A stretch of DNA of 64,000 nt from Gyrodactylus bullatarudis (taxonomy: Eukaryota > Platyhelminthes > Monogenea > Gyrodactylidea > Gyrodactylidae). The position numbers and the translations under genes were made by a program. The notes under the pieces are model-generated. The model was not told where the DNA came from. It saw nothing but the letters and a program-made list of their open reading frames with translations, and searched no databases. Below, one piece after another: positions 1 through 11,900 of this stretch (positions within the stretch are counted from its first letter, which is position 1; every line of letters begins with the position of its first letter). The stretch lies in NCBI GenBank assembly GCA_012064415.1, contig SSNU01000358.1:1-64000 (forward strand). The letters are read 5' to 3'.

Positions 1-271
1 GAACTTGAAAGCGTCTTATAGAGAATTTTATGCTCTTTCAAATGATATCAAATTTGACTCTGAAATGTCTAAGGATCAAGTCGAAAAATTGATTTATTCA
101 AGTCCCGATTATGAAAATTGTGCTATTCCGGTTTTTCGCGAATTGCGCAAAAACTGAGCAACTTAGGAAATTTTCGAAAGCAGATTCAGAATCTGCGTTA
201 AATTTTACACTATAATCAGTCTTTCGCAAAAATTTATCGCAAATTTTTTTTAAAATTTCCTCCAGTGTTAT
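1..271. repeat. Dispersed repeat, copy 1 (runs off the window edge)
   Basis: This segment aligns almost base for base with 38112-38362 in the same orientation. Shared blocks include the stretch around a TCTAAGGATCAAGT core, a GCGAATTGCGCAAAAACTGA block and a terminal CAGTGTTAT. Small indels separate the copies. Neither has a coding frame. It continues past the left edge, so the true length is unknown. The class is unknown. Confidence 0.8.
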
Positions 272-715
272 CTAGCAGTTTGTTCAACACTTTCTCTCAA
301 AATGACCTGTAAAAGGTATATTAATAATTATTAATTCTAACTAAATTTTCATTGATATGAATAAAATACACTGTTCTTGGTCAGTGCTAGTGTTTAGCCG
401 AATATATAAGTATTTTCAGATATGAAAGATAAGTTTAAAATAAAGTTAAAAAGAAATTTTCTGAGTCTTTTTATTATTACTATGTTGGTTTAAGGCTTAT
501 CTTATTTAGCTCAGATATAGAGCCAGGGCTCCATATGATTTGACAGCAGTGGCGAATTTTGAATAAGGGAGTCTTAAACTATTCTTGATGTCATAACAGT
601 TTTTTAGATTAATGTTATCGCAAAAAAATTGAATACACTCAGGCTGCATCTACATGAATTTAAATATGAAATTTCAAGTTTTCAAATGAATAATTATAAT
701 TAGTTTCCAAAATCT

Positions 716-880
716 CTGAGAGTCTGCAGACTCACTGATTGTTGCCCAGGGATTCTGCAGGATTCATAAAGTTTCCAAATTCACTGTTACTAGTGAATAG
801 CTAATCAGTACGGAGTTTCCAGATTCCCTAGTTCACTAGGGAGTCTACAGACTTTTAGGGAGTCTGCAGAATCACTGTAA
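716..880. repeat. Cluster of short direct and inverted AGTCTGCAGA repeats
   Basis: The unit GAGTCTGCAGA(C/A) occurs three times with small changes, and the palindromes AGTCTGCAGACT and CCCTAGTTCACTAGGG lie between them. The block is more GC-rich than its surroundings. No coding sense is visible. It may be the end of a decayed DNA element. Confidence 0.45.
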
Positions 881-3800
881 CATTTATACAATTTATTTAT
901 CAGAGTTACATGCATTTATTTTGTATAAATTATTTATTTTATTTTTATGTTTCAATATCAGGTTTATTCTAACAAAAAAATGAATAAACCTTTGAGATCA
1001 TTAAGATTGTCACGTTCACGTAGCGAAAATATCTTCTCTAATAATCTCAAATATTGAGCCAGAATTATTTTTTTCATTTTCTCTCAATTCATGAAAAGAC
1101 TTGATTATATTCATAATACGAAAAATAGTTTATCTTGGCATAGATTGACTATTTTTATATTTCTATCGAGAATAGTTTGTATGAGAATTTAAAAATCCCG
1201 ACGGTTAAATTTCTCACTATAAAGATGAGTTTATTGAAAAGCTATGCATAAGACTAGAATTCTCCCTCTAATTTTGCGATTTAAAAATTTTGAGCTCAAA
1301 TATCGTGTAAACTTGGCGCATTTTCAATAATCACAATTTAAAGACGGGAATTTATGGTTTTTACAAAATTCTCTGTTTTTTCATCATATTATTTTTTTAA
1401 TGAAAAAATTTCATAAATATTTGTTTTAATTTAAAAAAATTTATTTTCTCATTGCATCACCGGATTCAGTTCTGGTATTAATTTAAAAATACGAAAATTG
1501 ACAAAACCTTACTAGCGAGTTTTTTTTCAATCAAGTAAATTTCTCGATGATGATCTGAATAATAATAATATTTCCATCTTGTTTTATGATCAAACTTTAA
1601 CTTTACAATTTCAAAGAGAATGCAAAAACTTGAAAATTTTCAGTTTTAAGAGAAATCTGTCAGAATATTTCTTTGTTCTCCATCACCCCTACCCCCTAAC
1701 CCCCCTCACAATGTGCATATTATCAGACATATTTAAAAAGTGTCTATAGATGAATAACATAATAAGCTATTTGCATACTGATCGAGTCTGCTTTACACTT
1801 CTCTTAGCATTGTCTTATGGAGAGTCATTTTCAGTCAAGTACTTCCTCGTTTAATTATTTATTTATGTTCAAATTTGTCTGGTGTGAAATTTCTACTTTT
1901 AGCATCATCTTTCAAGTTTTATTTCATTTAAATTCTCTTTGATATATAGCGAAAAATTTTGTAAGGATGATTACAATGTAATTGCTGTAATTGGAGAGCA
2001 TTGCGGATCCTTTTTATAAATTTGAATTGGATTCGTTTGATTGAGTTTTATTGATGCTTTTTTCTAGGAATCAGGAATAGAAAAATACTATATTCTGCTA
2101 AAATATTTTAATGTATACAAAAAACCAACTTTTCAATTGAGCTGTTTCTTGTTTCAACTAACAACATTAATTGAAATGCCTGGAATCCTTAAAATTATCC
2201 AGAAAAACTTGATTAGCGATAAAAATTCAAATATGCTGAATCAGATTTTGGGGATCACACCATCATCGTGTGAAAATTGAATCTTGACTTTTTGCCGACT
2301 TGAAAATCCATGAAAGATCCCTGATAAAAGACGAATTTATCTAAAGTTTTATGGTTATAATCGGTTTTTTTTATTGGATCCTAAAAATTAACTTTTGACC
2401 ACTCTCACACTATGAAATAAGCAAAATGATTTCGATTCCAAAAATCTTGACCTTCATATTCACTAGGTGTATTATTTCGGGTACACTCATCCGTGAGAAA
2501 AGTTTTCCTCTAGACACCTAGAATAGTATAGGAATTCGTCAACCTTTGTCTTCTGAGTATTAATCAAAAGGTGAATAATTTTTCAATTTTGAGTCAGTGC
2601 CAAATCAAATAGATTTTCTCCCATTGGTATAGTCCATCAGAGTTCGTCTTGATATCAATAGACTTAAATAAAATATCATGAGACGTTTCGTCAATAAAAG
2701 GAGAGAATGTGTACAATTTGTAAAAATGTTATTCTATTGTTTAGGAATATTTTGTAATAAACACGTTCCAACAGGAAAAGGAACTTACTTCCTTGAAAAA
2801 AATGCATTTTGCTTCGAGGATTGTATTATTTATTATTTACATTGTTTTCATAAACTTGATTTCATTTCTTGTGCAAGAAAGAGTTTTACTTTGGAGAATG
2901 AGAATATGTAATTTTTGGAAAACAAAAGTCATCTTTCCAGATAGATATTGAATGTGATTTATAAATATCAGTGATACCTTTAACTCATAATACTTTGATT
3001 CATAATACTTCAACATTCAACTAGAATACTGCTCAAAGATGGGGACACAATTATTCTGGAAATAGTTTTGAGAAATCTAGGAAGGAGGATGGGTCAATTA
3101 TAAGAAATATTTACAAGAAGAATAGTGATAATGGGAAATACCTCCATTTTTTCAGTTTCAGTCCTATTTTAAATGCTTATACAAAATCATTTTTTCTATT
3201 TTATCCAGTTCAAAAATAGGTATTGTACCAAATACATATTTCGAACAGCTCATTCAGATTCTGACCAAAGCTGGAAATCGATAATTTTCAAAATCTATCT
3301 CTAATATTTAAATCTCGAGACCACTGATTATCCACCTATCTTAGATATTATACCATAACTTTTCTTAGATTCAGGTCTTTTAAAATCAACATTTAATCTT
3401 GTATATTAGAATCTTGAAAGAAGAGTAAAACCTCTGAGACTGATTGCAGAAAAGCATAAGAGTAAAAAAAACTTTGAATCCCGTATATTTTCATAGGGCA
3501 TATTTATTACTATCGCTTGGTTATTCTGATTGAATATAAAAGTTTAGCTAATCCGTGATAGAAATCGAAATAAATCCGAATAAAAAGATAATCATTCCTC
3601 AGCAATTAATTCAGTAGAAAAAAGGCAGAAAAAACATGTTTATTATCTCCTTTCTTCAGAGGATATTCTGAAAAGCACCAGGCTAAACTATAATCAATTT
3701 TTTATACAAAGTAATAATACCAAAATTGCTGTCTTGCTTCATGATGAAAAGTCGATATAAAATAAAGCTTTTCTTGATGAATTTGGAAATTTAAGATATT

Positions 3801-4889
3801 TAAAATAAAAGTCATTTTTCATCAAAGTATCAAAATTTTCTATCTATAATATTCCATCTAACTTATCTCTTCAAAGATGGAGAGCTCAAGACGATAAAGA
3901 AGGTTCTAGGCTACTTAAAAGGATTATCAAGTATTTGTTCACTCCAAGTGTACCGACAAGACATCTTTGTCAGGTGTTGTGGATAAGCTCGTCAAAAAAA
4001 GTTTATGATTTTAGTCTTGAAAACTTCAGAATCTCGATTAAAAGAAGAAAAAATCGAACCCAATCAAACTATTTTCTCTTGCCTAGATTGTGAAATAAAC
4101 TCTGTTCAATGTGCAACAGTCCAAATATATATTTTCCTCTTACTTTACTATAGTATTTAGTTCCCGTATTGAATCGCAGACACCTGCAAAAATATTTATA
4201 TTGGAATTTAAATATTGTATCGTATTACAATTAGACAGAGATTTATTTTGGCACTCACTTTATTTATCTGTAACACGATTATCTCCTGCTATATACCTAT
4301 TTTTCATTTCAACTCTATGGAAAGAAGGTCTTTTTTTCTTGAGATTTTTTCTAATTTGGGAATACACTGATAACTAAATTTTTATAAGATGAGTTATGTC
4401 ATCAAATAAGTTATCAAAAGACTGACTTTTCAAATATATTCAAGAAAAATATTGATAAAATTGATTTAGACATAAATAAGTCTTATCTTTATATCAGACA
4501 TTATCCTCTGTGGGCTAAATAAGGTGTTTTCATACATTCATCAGATTAAAGTAATCCTTTAACTCATTTTAAAGTTTTATTCTGGAATGGACACGTTCTA
4601 AACTCAACGTGATTAGAGATTTATGTGGATTCCAGTAATAAAATAATGACTGCAGTATTTACTACTCAAAAAAGAACCCGGATGTTGCAAAAGTTATAAA
4701 AGGCTTAATGGATGTCCAGAAGTTTGGAATCTATCATAAAAATGGCCAGTAATGTTTAGTATAATTAATTAGAATTGCTCTTTTTTTCTTCCGTACTCCG
4801 ATTCAAAACAGTCCAAGAATAAGAATGAATAAAAGAGCGGTTGTGACATGAGTTTCGTATTTACTTATTGTCCCAAATAGAAATTTCGA

Positions 4890-5190
4890 CAAATTTCTCA
4901 GCAATATTTGGCTTTCTTCTCATATTGTGATCCTGAAAATCAAATTTTGATCACTCTCTCACATTAATATCGATGAAAATTTTCAGTTCATAGTTCGAAA
5001 AAATGGGACTTTGGCGACAAATCGAAACTTGAAAAATGACTATATTTTTCATCAATAAATTTTTTTCAGAATTTTATTCTTCAAATCGTAAAAGGGCCCA
5101 ACATGAATAGGATTCCAAAAAATCTTCAACATATTCGAATTCTTGATGAAAAATCGAGGTTTTTGTAAAAATCATAGATCCCCAACTTCA
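4890..5190. repeat. Dispersed repeat of the family also at 50505-50770
   Basis: Runs such as TTGTGATCCT, GATCACTCTCTCAC, a TCAAAAAAATGGGA-like block, ATTCCAAAAAATCTT and GTAAAAATCATA occur here in the same order and spacing as in 50505-50770. The first part resembles 2370-2460. Similarity is patchy, as expected of an old non-coding element. The class is unknown. Confidence 0.65.
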
Positions 5191-6316
5191 TATCAACCAA
5201 CTTATAAGTAACTAATTTACACAAAAAATAGTACTCATAGTTATGAATAGATTTTGAAGCTATTTTCAAGAATAACCCTTAAATTAGCAAAATTAGCATT
5301 CCGGTAGCTCTATTAATGAGTCAATCAATTAAACCTTCACTCCATAAAAGGCAAGTTGCTGTTGTCCAGATGAAAATTTGGTTTCCACCTGTAATAAAAC
5401 CCATAAAAATACATTTTATATTTTCACTCAAAAACCTTGAGTCAAAATCCAGAGAAATATAATTAATTTTTCTCTGCCTTTTTATATGGAAGACTTTTAA
5501 ATATTATTTATAAATATAAATTTTATATATTTTAGTATTGTTTAATAAATCATTTTCTCGCTAGTTTAAGCACACCGGCGGACACTTGACTGAATTAGTT
5601 CTAGGACATGAAAAAAGAGCAACCTAGATATTCTGTCATGTTTTCTACACTGAAAATTTGTTCTTTCACCTCTGAATGGTTTAAAAGGTGAACTAAACTG
5701 CTGCAGGAGTAATGTTACAATGGATATAAAATGTATTTACTTACAATGAGAGAACGGCGACCGCAATAAGTCATCTCATGACGAAATTCAAAATTGTTAC
5801 ATTCTTTTTTGGTATTTTTATCGTGCTAAAAAGAAATGGAATGATAAATTATCACTTATATGGCAGAAAAAAATTCCTTCATAGTCTTCCTGATGAGGGT
5901 ACACTATGCTACCCGTGTTATGTTATGACTTTTCAAGCATAGACAAGCCTTTAGTGCGTTAGCTTAGTGCGTTGGAATTTGATTTGAATTTATGCGTTTG
6001 TCGATAAATGGCAATAGGCACTTCTTTGTTCAATCGCCATTTTTAATTATCAACACTAACCTCTATTGAGCTATCGTAGATTTATTGACGGAATCAGTAA
6101 AAAATGATCTGAAATTAGTCGATATTAGCCTTCCGAACCTTCTGACTATACCTAGATGTCAAATAAATTTCTGTACTATAATATATAATACGTTTTTAGA
6201 GTTTGTATTACTTTTCTCAAATTCTCCTGAGTCCTGAGGTGACCATGTCAAAATCAGAATTCATGTTTTCTTAACTAACCTCTTACAGAAATTTCAATTA
6301 AAATACAGCTAATCTG

Positions 6317-6463
6317 TAGAACATTTGCCCCTTCTTGTTTTGCAGAAATTTTTCTGAAAGACATAGAGACTAAGGGAATTCGTTTTCATTTCATCGATGT
6401 TAAAAAGACCAACACAGTTCAAAGTAAACTTAGAGAGAAATAAGAGGGGGCAACTGTTCTCTA
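6317..6463. mobile_element. Small inverted-repeat element (MITE-like)
   Basis: The left end TAGAACATTTGCCCCTTCTT (6317-6336) is repeated in inverted form at the right end (6442-6463) with a few mismatches, giving an element of about 147 bp. The interior shares GATTCGTTTTCA-like and TTCATCGATGTTAAAAAG blocks with 36450-36536, which also contains the left-end motif in reverse complement. No coding capacity. A non-autonomous DNA transposon is the simplest reading. Confidence 0.55.
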
Positions 6464-6494
6464 ATTAAACCCAACAGAATATTGATTCTGGAAA

Positions 6495-6867
6495 ATGAAA
6501 TTGATTATATTTCTAATAAAATGGTATTTCTTAATGTCTCAAACTCGTTATTTCACGCCAGAAGAAAAATACGACATGTATTCGAAATATTGGGTGAGTC
6601 CTAACTATTTTTATCAGGGTAATCTAAATGTTTTTTTATTCTAATCTTAATTTTAATTTTCTTTCAAGTGATGAATTATATTATCAGAGTTATTAATCTA
6701 ATAATTCTGATTACTATAACAAACACTATAATTTTTATAATCCTTATTCTTTAAGAAATACTACACGTTTCTCTCCTCTTTCTTTTTCTACAGATAGACC
6801 AATAAAAACCAGAAGACAACATAGTCAGGCAGCAAGCGAACAACAACCACTCAACTCCTATCAATAA
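6495..6867 (+). CDS. Candidate short secreted peptide, two exons (unrecognised)
   Basis: Tentative model: exon 1 6495-6618, intron 6619-6793 (GTAATC donor; TTTTTCTACAG acceptor), exon 2 6794-6867, giving 65 aa. The start MKLIIFLIKWYFLMSQ is a plausible signal peptide. A middle segment rich in Tyr and charged residues follows, then a Lys-Thr-Arg-Arg site and a Gln/Ser-rich tail ending NSYQ. The joined frame and the dibasic site would suit a secreted prepropeptide, but no family is recognised. A stronger donor (GTGAGT at 6594) would instead stop the product after 36 aa. The model overlaps the end of no known gene and lies just downstream of a MITE. It could be chance. Confidence 0.25.
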
Positions 6868-7244
6868 CTAATACTGGTTCTCTCGATTTCCTATGATAGA
6901 GCTTTATTCACCAGTTAGATGGGGAGAGGTCTGGATAATTTATGCTGATCATGAATCTGAAATTTGATCGTCCACGAGATATTGGCCAAAAAACAAATTC
7001 GCACAAATTCCAAAATTAGACCATGTTTTGGTAATTAAAATTAATTTTTTCATTTCTTCCAGTTAGCAAGTTCAAAATTTTTTGAATCCATTCTTCTTAA
7101 TAGCCAAGAAGGGTAGATCTTATTAAAGAATTTTTTTCTCTTGAATATTTTGTGACTTTACCACCAATTGAGATTCATTAAATACAATCTTATCTGATTA
7201 AATTTTGCAATTGGCCATACACGAAAATATTTACCAATCACGCA

Positions 7245-7390
7245 TCAAATTTTCACCAGGTCTCCGTGTTCCTTGGCATATAAGGACCATTTAAAGATAC
7301 TGTATGGAGATAACAAGCAGTCCTGAGGTGATTTACTCTTAAAGAAGAAAGATTTTTATCAAATTTATGCCATTTCACTTAAATTGTAGT
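7245..7390. repeat. Dispersed repeat, copy 1 of a nearby pair
   Basis: Shares TTTCACCA(G/A)GTCTC, GACCATTTAAA(G/C)ATACTG and TGATTTACTC, in order, with 8815-8935. It is diverged and non-coding, and both copies point the same way. Confidence 0.6.
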
Positions 7391-8814
7391 ATATAATTCA
7401 AGTGGAAGAAATACAGTGAGTAAACTAACTGTACAATGTAAAAAAATTCCCGTTGAGCATTGCTCAATGAGCATGCGTGTAATTTTTCAAAGGAACAAAC
7501 AAATAAATATCCTTGGCATGCCTAAGAGAAATGTTGGCTGAGCAGGAGTAAATCAATCTTGCCCTGTTCTTCTTTCAGTTAAATTTTTTCTCTTTCCATT
7601 CTTAAGGAATTACATACAAATGTACTACCCTTGATAATTATCTTATTTTTGACTTTCCTTGTACTCAATGAGAAATTTCCTTTTTGGTTTTTTTTATATT
7701 CTTATACACTGATGTTGTTTTTTAATGTCTACATTTGAGAAAAATGCGCATTTTGTTGACACAGTACAGTTCCTTTTCAAGGTATCAATTTACAATTCTT
7801 ACTCTCTTCTTAGTCATGTTTTTTTTCATCTACATTTTCTGAGTACAGAATTGATGGAAATTCCTCAATTTCGAATAGGGAGAGATGCACTACGCATAGG
7901 ATGATAATTTGAGGGCTCCTTGTTGAAAAAATTGGATTTGGAGAATGACTTATTATTAGTTTTGCATTCGGTTTTTTTATCTAAACAAACTCATGTTACA
8001 GTAGTGAGAAAAGTCAACTCGGACAAATAAGTATTCTCATGACAAGTCGAAGAATTAATCATTGAATTGAGTAAAACAAACAGAAAAAAACTAAATTTGA
8101 TAAATAAGATTACTGCTATTTTCATTAGGATAATGAAATCTTTATTCCCTGAAACAAAGAGTCCAAATTGAAAATGTTTCTCTACTCATTACTTTTCATT
8201 AGCAGATGGTTTATACTCTTGAAAGTATCTACTTTTTTGATATTTTGTCCTATTTTGGATAATAATGAGAAATTCTCAGTGAGCAAAGGTTTTAAAGTTA
8301 GACTCAAGTTATCAGGGATAAGCCCAAATAATATTATAAAGCTAGTGAACATGAGTATTCAAGAAACTATATATTTTTGTACTTTTGTCGGATGTATCAC
8401 AATGATGAGTAGAGCACCTTACCACCTTCACCAAGTCGATCAAACCTTACAGTTCTTTATTTTTGAATATTATTATCTTTTTAATCTGACTCGGAATTCA
8501 CAGATATTTGAGCCTTCTATAATATAGATTCAAGTTTATTGATAAGAATTGAACACACTTCTGCGACTCAGAAAAATCCTTAACAAGAGAAGCGGTACTT
8601 TACTGATGAGTATTCCGATGAGATAATTATAATTGATGGTTCAATAACGTTGATTTTCTCTAAACTCTTGTGTCCAGATTCAATTTTTTCGGAAATATTT
8701 TGCTAACTTTAACAACTTATCGGCTTATTTCATAATGTATTCTGAAATAATATGCATTACTATCCAATGAAAAATATTCAGATTTAACAGAATCAGTTAA
8801 GGAATCTTGAAAAA

Positions 8815-8935
8815 AAATTTCACCAAGTCTCTCTGTCGCTTGACATTCAAAGACCATTTAAACATACTGCATCGAGTTGATTTACTCGAAAAAATATTCT
8901 AATCTAATTCATGTCATAAAAGTACTTTATTTCAA
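8815..8935. repeat. Dispersed repeat, copy 2 of a nearby pair
   Basis: Partner of 7245-7390; see the shared blocks there. The segment between the blocks has been shortened in this copy, so it is not a recent tandem duplication. Confidence 0.6.
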
Positions 8936-11900
8936 GACCCATCAAGACTAAATTAAAAAGCTCAAATTAACTGATCTTAAGTGACGATTCTGTTAGATCA
9001 AAAAAAATCATCTTGGCTAATTTATATGAGAATTAACTCTATATTGGATTTTTAGGAGCTTTAGTTTACTTTTATTGAAGCCAATCAGAATTAGGTTGGC
9101 TGTTATTGTAAATTATTTCAAAAATCCCTATTAAAGATGAAAATCCCTCCAGAAAAGTATGTATCCATTACCAGTTGTGTTAAAAAACTGTTTCAATACA
9201 TTCTTTCTTAATGAACAGTAGAGTTAATTCATCAGAAAGAAATCATCAACTTATTATTATCAGCACAGGACTGATGGAGGAGATGGTTCATCTTGAAAAT
9301 GCATTAATTTTGTATTGAAATACAGTATTAGTAGTACAGATTTCCCACTGTTTATTAGTTAGCGTATCAGTTAACGTCAGGGTATACTAGAGAGATCTAT
9401 CGATTTTGACTCTTGCATATATATTTCCAGAAAAAGTAAAAGAAACTATAGAAATGAAGGGAAGTTGTTTGGAGTTTAGGTGCAGGCAATAATAAATGAT
9501 AAGAACCCAAGTACATTTCTGTTTAACAATTTTTGATACAACTAAACATCCTTCATGATAATGAGTGAACCCTTTTTCTGTTTTAATTCGTTGATTCATT
9601 AAAGGGGTGATAAAATTGAGCCAAATACTTTTTTAGGCAGCTGTTAGAAGATCTCGGATCAAAATAGCTGTTACAAAAAGAGGTTTGATTACCTTCTTAG
9701 AGGAGGTCATCATGAACCAGAATAAGCTTTTTTTGGTCAAAATATCGAAGAAGCTGATGAAATTTCAAATTTTTATTCTATTCATTATTGAGAAATTTAG
9801 ATAAATTTTACAAATGCTTAATAATTCACCACAGGATCGTCATGTTTGTAAATCAATCACTAAATGTTACAGTTCACAGATAAATCCCATCTTGAGCTCA
9901 GACTATTTCTATATTCTTTGACGTTTTTCGAAAATTACTAAAATCCCCTGCCGATATGATAAAACTAATTTCTAATGTTTTAAAAGTTGTAGAAATGACC
10001 GATTATGTCTACTTTTACTATTATTTATAATAATTATTGAAGATTTCAACATGGAACAAAACAATTCTTCAATAAAAATTTTTTAAAAACTTTAAATTGA
10101 TTAATCTAAAGAAATTCCTCTTATTTTCATGAATTTGATCGGTTAAAAAAGATTTTTTTCTTCTGTTGAGCCTTGAGTGAGATGAGTAAATAGAATTTTT
10201 TAATAATAATTTTCATCTTATTATCTAAAGTACATTGCTAGAGCATTTCTACAATAAAAGGGTGAGAAAATGTCAATAAAACCGTGTCACAAACCCTGTC
10301 ATCTCAGTGTTTTAATCAATATTCAATACAATGATACAAGAATAATCAAGAAAAAAACTGGAACACAAATAAATGTTCACACCTGTCTTGACATTAACTT
10401 TCAAATTTTACCTTATAAGCACACTTTTTTCTAGAGAAACTTTTTGTTTACCATGTAAACAAAATAACCTCTATAACCTCAACTTTGACTCTTACTGTTT
10501 TTATTCAAATTTTTATTGATTATTTAATTGTATTATTTACCATTACCCAAAATGGTAGCAGAGAGGGATAAGCTAATCTCTTGACGGTGGTAGCATACAC
10601 ACAGAATTTATCACAAACATGATACAACTTTAATTTATTAACTAACCAACATGTAAGGGCTTAAACATTCTTCAATGTTGCAGGTTTTATCTATCCTATG
10701 ATCATGGATCCGGTACAACTTGTATAAACATTTTCTTTTAATCCGTTACATGTGTTCTGTATATCATCAACCAGGGTATGTATGTATTCAATTTAATGTT
10801 TATTTTTACTTTTGAAGCTCAAGTGAGAATCATCAGAAATTGATAAAAACGCACGATATAAACCTAATTGAAATGAAGATGAAATTTTTGCATAAAAACT
10901 CCGGAAAGTCAGGAGAAAAATCATTTTCGAATTCCTGAGTATTCGAGTAATGAATTTTATATTTCGAAAATTAATTCTGACAGTTTGTTATGAGAATTTT
11001 CAAATGCATCTAGTTAAAATAAAGATAGAAATTTAAGATTTTTACGAAATATTTTTCATCTAGAAATGATCACGATTAGTCGAAGAAATGAGATTTTGTG
11101 AATCACCCCATGAACTTGTGATCTCAACCCAATTCTCCAACCTTTAAGCTCTATTTTTTCGATTTCGAAGATTTGAAATAATAAAATCCTGGTATTTGAT
11201 ATCAACATTAGACAAAGAAATCGAATTGGCCCAGAGAAGATCAGAGAAATTCGTCACTATTGTGGGAAATCAAACCATCGACTCATTTGGTCATGGAATT
11301 TAAAAAAAATTGATTTTCTCTCACTTTCTGCAGAGAGTATTGTTTTTTTTGTTACAGTAAAAATATTTCTATTGAAACATCTTATTTTTATTTAAACACG
11401 AATATTTAATACAGGACCAATTAGAATGCAGCAAGTGATTTATTTACATTTAATTAGGAAAAAAAGTGAGTTTTTGTGAAAATGTGAAAATTCCCTGTTT
11501 TCAGGGGTTAAATTAGTGCCATATCCATCTTCAGCACATTTTAAAATCCTTGATCAACATTAGAGAGGAAAAGACAACGAGTTAGTGAGTATATACGAGA
11601 AAATGTATTTTGTAAAATTATGTCAATTACAAAAATAATACTTAATTAGGGGGTAAATATACGTGTCAATAGAAATATTTTTTCTGTAAATAACTTCAGA
11701 TTTGAGGCCCCTAAACAATAGAAATATGGGACATTCCTTTAGATTTTATACTGTAATATTTCTTTTGTTCAAATAGATAAGGCCTTTGTTATTAGTAAGA
11801 GTTTATAGCAATCCGTATTCGCAAATTCTCAATGAAACAAGTCATATTTCTGTAAAATTCCTCCCCCTCTTATCAACAATAGCCAAGAATTCTATGAGTC

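Larger units (their letters stand above)
272..6316. other. Gene-poor AT-rich intergenic region with repeat debris
   Basis: I see no convincing gene. Open frames here are short, low in complexity and lack splice or family support. Contents that can be named: a cluster of short direct and inverted repeats built on GGGAGTCTGCAGA at about 716-880, a C-rich patch near 1681-1706, and fragments of a common repeat family at about 2360-2500 and 4890-5190. The remainder is AT-rich sequence without recognisable structure. Confidence 0.5.

Noticed and set aside
2678..2911. 77-codon open frame on the plus strand
   Set aside because: Random-looking composition in repeat-rich DNA; no motif or context.
8168..8527. 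119-codon open frame on the plus strand
   Set aside because: Phe/Leu/Ile-rich composition typical of translated AT-rich DNA, no signal peptide logic, no splice or poly(A) support and no family resemblance.
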